This document shows positions 58,069 to 64,000 of a stretch of DNA of 64,000 nt, piece after piece (within the stretch, counting starts at the first letter, position 1; each line of letters begins with the position of its first letter). Source of the DNA: Nitrospira sp. CR1.3 (GTDB taxonomy: Bacteria > Nitrospirota > Nitrospiria > Nitrospirales > Nitrospiraceae). Made by a program: the position numbers and the translations under genes. The stretch covers positions 1-64,000 of the forward strand of contig WIAH01000010.1 in the NCBI GenBank assembly GCA_014055525.1, in the 5' to 3' direction. The notes under the pieces are model-generated. The model saw only the letters and a list, made by a program, of their open reading frames with translations. It had not been told where the DNA came from and ran no database searches.

Positions 58069-61000
58069 CCAGGAACAGATTCCGGATCAACAGGCGCGCG
58101 AGGCGGCGGAAACGACGTTCGACCGCAATGTCGTCGTGGTGGCGGGGGCGGGAACCGGCAAGACGACGCTGTTGGTGAACCGCCTGATCCACCTGCTGAT
58201 GAAAGAGCCTCGACCGCTCCCCATCACGCAGATCGTCGCCTTGACCTTTACGAACAAAGCGGCAACGGAAATGAAGATCCGGCTACGGGAGCGATTGTCG
58301 GCCTTGGCCAACCCCGACACGGATGCCCGACAATCCACCGACGGAGGGGCCGTCGCGGCCGCTGATCTGCAACCGCGCTACGGCCTCGACGCGCTCGAGA
58401 TCGCCGCGCGGGCCGTCGCGGCATTGCGGGATTTGGAGAAGGCGCAAATCGGGACCTTGCACAGCTTCGCCGCGCATCTGCTTCGGCTGCATCCTTTGGA
58501 AAGCGGCCTCGATCCCGCCTTTCAGGAGGACGACGGCCTGCGGTTCGACGAACATTTCACGGCGGCTTGGGATGTCTGGATCGATCATGAGCTGGGCCGG
58601 GAGGGGACTCATCATCCTGAGTGGCGGACGATCCTCACGTCGACGACTTTGGAGGAGCTCCGGGACCTGACCTATGCCCTCTGCAGCGAACTGGTCGACA
58701 TCGACGCCATCAGTCAACAGCTTCAAACTCAACATCGCAATCCGGCGCTGGTCACGTGGCTCCGTCAGTTGGGTTCAAGAGCTCAGGTCCTTCTTCAGGC
58801 GCATGATCGTTCCAAACGGCGCAAGGTCGAGCAGATGCTCGCCGCCATAGTGGAGCTGACCACCCTGGTCGCGGAACGGGGAGCCGGAGCCTCGCACGAA
58901 CTGACGCACGACGCGCGGGATTGGCTGGGCAAGGATCTCGGAGGTCCGGTCGAGGGGTGGGAGAAATCAGATTTTTCAGAGGCAGCTCGCGCAATCAAGA
59001 CGGCTCAGCAATTACTGTCAGTTGACCAGCCATACTTCATCAATTTGTTCAGCATTCTATCGCCGCTGATCCGGTCCATTCGTGCATCATTTTCTGCGAA
59101 AGGTTGGTTGTCATTTGACGGCCTGCTCGCCCATGCGCGACGGCTGCTTTGGGACCATCCGGCTGTGCGGGCTCGCATCAAACAGGACTACCGCGGGGTG
59201 CTCGTGGACGAGTTTCAGGATACGGACCCGGTGCAGTACGACATCATTCTGGCCGTCTCAGAACGACAGGAGAACCACGCGAGCAGCTGGGAGAAGATCG
59301 CGCTCGAACCGGGAAAGCTCTTCATCGTAGGCGACCCGAAACAATCGATCTACGCCTTTCGGCGCGCCGATATCGAAGCGTTCGATCGAGTCGTGCAGAA
59401 GATCGAGGCGGACGGAGGAATAATCCGGAAGCTGACGACGAATTTCCGCAGCGACGCGGCCATCCTTGGTCCGGTGAACGATCTGTTCGACCGCCTCTTC
59501 GAACCTCGCCCGCTCGTTCAGCCGGCCAACGTGCGCCTGGAAGAGCGGCCCCGCCGTCGCCCGGCTTTCCTGGATCCAGGCGTCCGCCTTCGCATTACGG
59601 CCCCGAAAGACGAGGAGGAGGGTTTCGATTCGGAAGCGGCCGCCAGAGCGGAAGGCGAATCCGTGGCCCGCTGGCTCAAGGAGGAGGTCCTGACTCGTCA
59701 TCACGTGAAGGCGGGTCACGTGGCGCTGCTCTTTCGCAAACTGACCCAGGCCGACGCCTACGTCGATGCGTTGCGCCGGTACGGCATCCCTTACGTCATC
59801 GAAGGTGAGAAGCACTTTTACCGCCGGCAGGAAGTGATCGATCTGATCAACCTGCTCCGGGTGCTGGACCATCCGCAGGACCGCATTGCGCTCGCCGCGG
59901 TCCTGCGATCACCGCTCGGAGGCTTTACCGATCGGGATCTCTACGATCTGCATCAGGCCGGACTCCTGAATTACTTAATCGAGAACCGGCTGGATGCCTG
60001 GTCTCATCCACGCGTCGCGGCAGTCAGGCGCTTGTATGGTCAGTTGGCCCGTCTCTCGCGGGAGATCGCCGTCTTCCCATTGGCCGAGGCGGTTCAAGTC
60101 GTCTTCGACCGGCTGCCCATCCTCGAGCTGGCCGCCGCGTCGCTCCATGGCGAGCAGGCTGTCGCGAATCTTTTGAAGGTGAAACAGACGGCAGCAACTC
60201 TCTCCGACCGGCCGCACCTCACCTTGAGCAGATTCGTGGATCTGATGGTCACCAGACTGGACGTCCAACCGGATGAAGCGGAAAGTCCGTTGGCCGAGGA
60301 GTCCTCCGATGCCGTCCAGGTTCTGACGATTCATAAGGCCAAGGGACTGGAGTTTCCCGTCGTCGTATTACCCGGGCTCCACCAGGGGAGCGGACGCGAC
60401 CGCTCAACGCCCGGTGTGGTCTATGATTGGTCGAGCGGCACATACGGGCTTTCGCTCGGCGAGCACCGGACCCTCGGATCAGTCTTGATCCACGAGAAAG
60501 TCGCGGTGCGCGAAGAAGCCGAACGCCGGCGGGTGCTCTACGTCGGAATGACCAGGGCCAAGGATTTGCTGTTGCTCTCGGGAAGCGTGACGGAGCGAGC
60601 AGTCGGCGAGAACGTGCTGGATCTGCTACAGGATGCCGGAGAAGGAGAGATCGGGAGTGCTGCGACGGAGCAATTGAAAATCGGACCCAGCGCGATCCCG
60701 CATCAGGTCGTTCTGGCGCCGGACCGCAAGTGGACGCGGCGATCGCTGACGGAGGCTGCAACATCCTCATCCCCCGATCCCGCGCTGATCGCCCGATTAT
60801 GGAATGATCGCACCGCTCGATGGAACGCGTCCCGCGCAATCGATTGGCGCGTGGCTCCCACGACGATGAGCCCGGAGTCCAAACCGGCGCGGGGCCGAGC
60901 TACTGAGTCGGGTCGGGACGGCGATATCGGCCGGCTGACCGGCATCCTGGCGCACCGGATTCTCGAACGGTGGGACTTCACGGCGTCGCCGGATCGCTTG

Positions 61001-61411
61001 CCGGATCAGATTGCGCCGGCCCTGCACACACTTTCCAAGCCGGAGCAGGAGGCCTTCGGCTCGGTTGTGGCCGACTCGCTCCGTGAGATATTCCGGACTT
61101 TTGGCAGGTCTGATGCCTATGCGCGACTCCGTTCGGGCGCCATGGTCGCCCGTGAAATTCCCTTCGCCATGCCTTGGGAAGAGGGACGAATGGTGGAAGG
61201 GGTGATCGATGTCATCTACCGTCTTGACGGGCGCCTGTGGATTGCGGACTATAAGACCGACCGGGTTTCGGCCGAGGAGGCTCCGGCGAGGGCGCTGCAT
61301 TATGCCGCACAAGCCACCATATATCGCAGAGCGGTCGAGCGCGGTTCGGTGGAACCGGTCGGTGGATTTCAAATTATGTTCTTACGACCCGGCATCACGG
61401 TCGACATGTAG
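58061..61411 (+). CDS. addA: AddA-like UvrD-family helicase/nuclease
   Basis: A 1116-residue superfamily I helicase with C-terminal nuclease. Motifs in order: VVVAGAGTGKTTLLVNRL (Walker A, about 28-36), ALTFTNKAATEM, TLHSFAAHLLR, VLVDEFQDTDPVQYDII (motif II), FIVGDPKQSIYAFRRAD, VLTIHKAKGLEFPVVVLPG and VLYVGMTRAKDLLLLSG. The nuclease domain has MVEGVIDVIYRL and LWIADYKTDRV. The start is the ATG at 58061, overlapping the addB stop; no other start is credible. It supplies the motor for the AddAB-like complex. Confidence 0.93.
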   Translation: MRNQEQIPDQQAREAAETTFDRNVVVVAGAGTGKTTLLVNRLIHLLMKEPRPLPITQIVALTFTNKAATEMKIRLRERLSALANPDTDARQSTDGGAVAAADLQPRYGLDALEIAARAVAALRDLEKAQIGTLHSFAAHLLRLHPLESGLDPAFQEDDGLRFDEHFTAAWDVWIDHELGREGTHHPEWRTILTSTTLEELRDLTYALCSELVDIDAISQQLQTQHRNPALVTWLRQLGSRAQVLLQAHDRSKRRKVEQMLAAIVELTTLVAERGAGASHELTHDARDWLGKDLGGPVEGWEKSDFSEAARAIKTAQQLLSVDQPYFINLFSILSPLIRSIRASFSAKGWLSFDGLLAHARRLLWDHPAVRARIKQDYRGVLVDEFQDTDPVQYDIILAVSERQENHASSWEKIALEPGKLFIVGDPKQSIYAFRRADIEAFDRVVQKIEADGGIIRKLTTNFRSDAAILGPVNDLFDRLFEPRPLVQPANVRLEERPRRRPAFLDPGVRLRITAPKDEEEGFDSEAAARAEGESVARWLKEEVLTRHHVKAGHVALLFRKLTQADAYVDALRRYGIPYVIEGEKHFYRRQEVIDLINLLRVLDHPQDRIALAAVLRSPLGGFTDRDLYDLHQAGLLNYLIENRLDAWSHPRVAAVRRLYGQLARLSREIAVFPLAEAVQVVFDRLPILELAAASLHGEQAVANLLKVKQTAATLSDRPHLTLSRFVDLMVTRLDVQPDEAESPLAEESSDAVQVLTIHKAKGLEFPVVVLPGLHQGSGRDRSTPGVVYDWSSGTYGLSLGEHRTLGSVLIHEKVAVREEAERRRVLYVGMTRAKDLLLLSGSVTERAVGENVLDLLQDAGEGEIGSAATEQLKIGPSAIPHQVVLAPDRKWTRRSLTEAATSSSPDPALIARLWNDRTARWNASRAIDWRVAPTTMSPESKPARGRATESGRDGDIGRLTGILAHRILERWDFTASPDRLPDQIAPALHTLSKPEQEAFGSVVADSLREIFRTFGRSDAYARLRSGAMVAREIPFAMPWEEGRMVEGVIDVIYRLDGRLWIADYKTDRVSAEEAPARALHYAAQATIYRRAVERGSVEPVGGFQIMFLRPGITVDM

Positions 61412-61421
61412 GAGGTTCACT

Positions 61422-61838
61422 ATGCAGGCAGTGTCCGTGTTCATGCTGTCATTGCTGTTGATGATCGGATGCGCTAAAACCACCGGCCCGACAACCACGG
61501 TTTTGCCGGCGCCTGCCGGGACGAAAGCGGAGGTCGCCGCGCAACTGGAACGGGGGAACGCGCTCTTCGCCTCGCGCGACTGGGCCGGGGCTGAGCAGGC
61601 GTTCAGACAAACCATCGCCGCCGATGCCTCGCTGGCAGAAGCGCATTACAATCTGGCAGCCACGCTCGATCAACAGGGCAAGCAGACGGAGGCCAGGAAA
61701 CACTATGTCGAAGCGGCCAATCTCGCTCCGGGAAACAAGGTAATCTGGGATTCTCCCGTCTTCCGCGACCGTACCGGAGGGTTCGGCCACAATGTCGACA
61801 AACCCTCGTACATGGATCCTTCCCATAAGGGGTACTGA
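61422..61838 (+). CDS. TPR lipoprotein
   Basis: A 138-residue lipoprotein (lipobox MIGC, Cys about residue 17). Residues about 39-105 form two tetratricopeptide repeats: AQLERGNALFASRDWAGAEQAFRQTI (partial) and AEAHYNLAATLDQQGKQTEARKHYVEAA. The C-terminal 30 residues (WDSPVFRDRTGGFGHNVDKP) are not helical. GGAGG precedes the ATG. It is probably an outer-membrane adaptor of unknown partner. It lies 10 nt after addA and 15 nt before a metallopeptidase. Confidence 0.8.
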   Translation: MQAVSVFMLSLLLMIGCAKTTGPTTTVLPAPAGTKAEVAAQLERGNALFASRDWAGAEQAFRQTIAADASLAEAHYNLAATLDQQGKQTEARKHYVEAANLAPGNKVIWDSPVFRDRTGGFGHNVDKPSYMDPSHKGY

Positions 61839-61853
61839 TCGGAAGGAATACTG

Positions 61854-62237
61854 ATGGGATCCCGGCGACGCGACGATGTCTCGCCTGAGGCGTTCGATCG
61901 ATTGGTCCGGGAAGCGCTCACAGACCTACCGGCGCGCTATGCCAAGCTGGCGGAAGAAGTGTCGGTGGTCGTAGAGGAAGAGCCCCCAGCCGACGTTCTC
62001 GAAGATCTGGATCTCGACTCGGAAGACGACCTTTTAGGACTCTATCAGGGGGTTTCGCTCGCCGATCAATCGTTCTTTCAGCCGGGCGGCCAGCAGCCGC
62101 CGCGCATTGCCATCTATCGGGGGCCGATCTTACGACTGTGTCGGACTGCGGATGAGGTGCGGCAGGAAATCCGTGATACGGTCGTGCATGAACTCGGCCA
62201 TCATGTGGGGCTCGACGACGACGAGATGCCGTATTAG
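61854..62237 (+). CDS. Small zincin-like metallopeptidase
   Basis: A 127-residue protein of the minimal metallopeptidase family related to DUF1025. The C-terminal VVHELGHHVGLDDDEM carries HExxHxxGxxD (residues 112-122), coordinating one zinc. The N-terminal part SPEAFDRLVREALTDLPARYAKLAEEVSVVVEEEP (partial) and GLYQGVSL are typical. It lacks a signal peptide and is probably cytoplasmic. The stop codon is the first base of a repeat element. Confidence 0.87.
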   Translation: MGSRRRDDVSPEAFDRLVREALTDLPARYAKLAEEVSVVVEEEPPADVLEDLDLDSEDDLLGLYQGVSLADQSFFQPGGQQPPRIAIYRGPILRLCRTADEVRQEIRDTVVHELGHHVGLDDDEMPY

Positions 62238-62306
62238 GATGTTGAAAAAGCCCGTCAGCTTCGTTCTCACATCGCTCAAAGGCTCAACGTCCGGCCCACG
62301 AGAACG
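62237..62306. repeat. Half copy of the 120-bp palindromic element
   Basis: Positions 62237-62295 match the 5' half of the element at 49479 (GGATGTTGAAAA then GTCAGCTTCGTTCTC). The 3' half is replaced by a short segment whose GAGAACG (62300-62306) pairs with CGTTCTC (62262-62268). It fills the convergent gap between the metallopeptidase and lgt, a position suited to a bidirectional terminator. Confidence 0.75.
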
Positions 62307-62317
62307 AGCCCGGGCGC

Positions 62318-63148
62318 TTATTGAGGCTTGAGGGAAGGATCGGCGCGGCGGGCCAAAGCCTGACGCTGATAACCTAGCGCGAGCATGAAGCTGCCGACGA
62401 TGACCATCGGTAGGGAAAGCAACTGGCCCATCGACAGAGAGCCGAAGATAAAGCCGATGTGCGCATCCGGTTCACGAAATAATTCCGCCAGCATTCGACA
62501 GAGTCCATAGCCAGTAATGAAGCTCCAGAATACGGTGCCGGGAGGCGTGGGCTTACGTCCGATCACCCACAATACGCTGAAGAGCAACAGCCCTTCGAGT
62601 CCCACCTCATACAGCTGCGACGGATGGCGGCAGGCGGGCCCCCCGGCGGGGAACACCATGCACCAGTCGACGTCGGCCGGGCGCCCGAAGAGTTCGCCGT
62701 TGATGAAATTCCCCAGACGGCCGAGACCCAGCCCGATCGGCGTGACGGACGCCGCCATGTCGGCGATGGTGTAGATTGGGATTCCCTGGCGCTTGCCGAA
62801 CCAGATTAGCGCGACGATCGTGCCGATCAGTCCTCCGTGAAAGGACATCCCGCCTTCCCAGACTGCGAAGATCTTGGCTGGATGCTCCGCATAGTACGGC
62901 AGGTTATAGAACAGAATGTAGCCCAGCCGCCCGCCGATAAAGACGCCGAAGGCCGCCCAGACCACCATGTCATAGACCTGATCCCTGCTGAGACCCAGCC
63001 CTTGGATCCTGACTTTCTGCATGATGACGAAATAGGCGATCGTCAACCCGATGAGATACATGAGCCCATACCAGCGAAACTGCAGGGGGCCCAGCTCTAA
63101 GAAAACGGGGTTAATGTTGGGATAGGGAATCGCGTGCAACCAGTTCAT
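62318..63148 (-). CDS. lgt: Prolipoprotein diacylglyceryl transferase
   Basis: A 276-residue inner-membrane enzyme that transfers diacylglycerol to the lipobox cysteine, the first step of lipoprotein maturation. The signature GRLGNFINGELFGRPA and the catalytic-region blocks FRWYGLMYLIGL, GGRLGYILFYN, MSFHGGLIG and CRHPSQLYEVGLEG are all present, with seven membrane helices. The ATG at 63148 (MNWLHAIPYPNIN) is the usual family start; upstream ATGs at 63199 and 63319 would add a non-homologous leader. The window encodes about ten predicted lipoproteins, its likely substrates. Confidence 0.93.
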   Translation of the reverse strand: MNWLHAIPYPNINPVFLELGPLQFRWYGLMYLIGLTIAYFVIMQKVRIQGLGLSRDQVYDMVVWAAFGVFIGGRLGYILFYNLPYYAEHPAKIFAVWEGGMSFHGGLIGTIVALIWFGKRQGIPIYTIADMAASVTPIGLGLGRLGNFINGELFGRPADVDWCMVFPAGGPACRHPSQLYEVGLEGLLLFSVLWVIGRKPTPPGTVFWSFITGYGLCRMLAELFREPDAHIGFIFGSLSMGQLLSLPMVIVGSFMLALGYQRQALARRADPSLKPQ

Positions 63149-63495
63149 TCCTGCCTCATGTGGCGTGGTGGCTGGATCATAAGTGAGCGATTCAATCATT
63201 GCAAGCAACCGCCTCACCGCAGCTGCGGAGTTCGCATGGTCCGCAGCCGGCCCGGGCTGCTCGTTTGATCTCCTCCCTACTTTCGTCTGTTGGGTTTCCG
63301 TCACGACTGTGTCGCGCACTGTGAGAAAAACTCCACCGATAATTAACGGGTCCTAATCGTGAGGAATCGGTTCGAAACAATCCTTAGGATTTGCCGGCTT
63401 TTCCGGTCTGGCATGGTTGATGCTGAACTACCGGGCAAGAGTATCGGTCACGCAGGCAACACCCACTCACTTAACCGATTGGAAGGAGGTCTACC
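63149..63495. other. Divergent intergenic region between lgt and the YtxH gene
   Basis: 347 bp that must contain both promoters. In-frame extensions of lgt run to 63319 but lack homology. The region just before the YtxH gene contains GGAAGGAGGTCTACC, a strong ribosome-binding site. No other gene is supported. Confidence 0.4.
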
Positions 63496-63732
63496 ATGTC
63501 AGAGCAAGGGAAACAGGTCGCGCGAGTCGCTGCAATGGTGGCTGGAGGCGCGGTCATCGGCGCCGGAATCGGACTACTCTTCGCGCCGCAAACCGGAGCG
63601 GAAACCAGACGCGATATCAACCGTTATGCCCGGAAGGCGCAATTGCAGGCGACCCGGTGGACCCGCGCAGTCAAATCCGGAGTGCAGGAAATCGTGGACC
63701 GCACGAAGCGCCCCATGGTTGAAGCGGCGTAA
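63496..63732 (+). CDS. YtxH-like protein
   Basis: A 78-residue protein with an N-terminal membrane or glycine-zipper helix (AAMVAGGAVIGAGIGLLFAPQTGAETRR in part), where LLFAPQTGAETR is the family hallmark, followed by a basic amphipathic helix. Family members are associated with general stress response. AAGGAGG lies 7 nt before the ATG. It appears to be a single-gene unit. Confidence 0.85.
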   Translation: MSEQGKQVARVAAMVAGGAVIGAGIGLLFAPQTGAETRRDINRYARKAQLQATRWTRAVKSGVQEIVDRTKRPMVEAA

Positions 63733-63744
63733 CTGCTTCGATCG

Positions 63745-63823
63745 TTGATCGTGAAGCGTATCTCGTGACTCGTTTTAGAGAAATCGCTCCCGGACGAGAG
63801 ACGAGTGACGCTTCACGAACGAC
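63745..63823. repeat. GACGAGTGACG-word inverted repeat
   Basis: GTGAAGCGT (63751-63759) pairs with ACGCTTCAC (63808-63816), and ACTCGT (63768-63773) with ACGAGT (63801-63806), around a central segment TTTAGAGAAATCGC. It follows the YtxH gene and could act as its terminator. Related ACGAGAGACGAG words continue to about 63905. The remainder to 64000 shows no gene. Confidence 0.65.
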
Positions 63824-64000
63824 GGGGTCAGCGGGCCGTTGGTGCGTGTATTTACGAGACTGAGCACCCCGCTTCTCGTTCTCCCGTCACTTATCTCGCT
63901 TGCTTGAATCCTCCGCACCCCGGTGCTAGAGTTCCGCCGCTCTTGTTCTCTCTCCAGATTGACGAAACCTGCTTCGTCAATCTGCCGTGCGGGAGTGGCG

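Overview
The window is GC-rich (roughly 60% by eye) bacterial chromosome, densely packed with genes on both strands. No rRNA, tRNA or CRISPR array was found. The gene content fits a Nitrospira-like member of the Nitrospirota: an AceE-type pyruvate dehydrogenase, NnrS, a haem-bearing cis/trans fatty-acid isomerase, an OPT transporter, many small lipoproteins, a bacterial topoisomerase VI pair, and a 120-bp palindromic repeat that resembles repeats remembered from Nitrospira genomes. This assignment is an inference; no marker gene proves it.

Layout. 0.1-8.6 kb: PilZ and VanZ-like proteins, a four-helix-bundle (S23/bAvd-type) gene set among short repeats, an SDF-family symporter, an SmpA-like lipoprotein, three paralogous lipoproteins in tandem, a periplasmic beta-propeller and a DUF3313 lipoprotein. 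8.7-15.1 kb (minus strand): the operon aceE-aceF-lpdA-lplA, giving all pyruvate dehydrogenase subunits plus a ligase that could attach their lipoate. 15.2-17.7 kb: an AsmA protein and a BrnT/BrnA toxin-antitoxin pair. 18.3-27.6 kb: a type I restriction-modification locus (hsdR, hsdS, hsdM) carrying passengers: an orphan antitoxin, a three-gene cassette (TIGR04255, an unnamed protein, a DUF7689-like protein), a Fic remnant, an hsdM 5' remnant, and a DUF4258-DUF2283-DUF2283 set. 27.6-30.6 kb: a scarred region with MazEF, a DUF2283 remnant, a DUF1059 protein, and a REP-associated transposase with its repeats and a decayed copy.

30.8-49.2 kb is mostly core or lineage genes: NnrS, LemA with a GIDE-domain partner, a PII-like protein, an OPT transporter, PilZ, Pal/OmpA, Cti, an HTH regulator, a secreted protein of Asn-Pro dodecapeptide repeats, SIMPL, an aldo/keto reductase, an exported methyltransferase and a GYD protein. 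49.8-53.0 kb: topoisomerase VI subunits B and A. 53-62 kb: a saccharopine-dehydrogenase-like protein, a thioredoxin-fold protein, an AddB/AddA-like helicase-nuclease pair, a TPR lipoprotein and a small metallopeptidase. 62.3-63.7 kb: lgt, needed to lipidate the many lipoproteins in the window, and a YtxH protein.

The most distinctive feature is a set of degenerate short-word repeats in the gaps between genes. Each family is built from a different word (AACCAAA, ATCTGAG, GCGAGAC, GAGGTTAAG, TGACG), often as inverted pairs. They lie next to or across the start codons of several genes, including two gaps of the pyruvate dehydrogenase operon and a lipoprotein whose start codon lies inside a perfect 22-bp inverted repeat.
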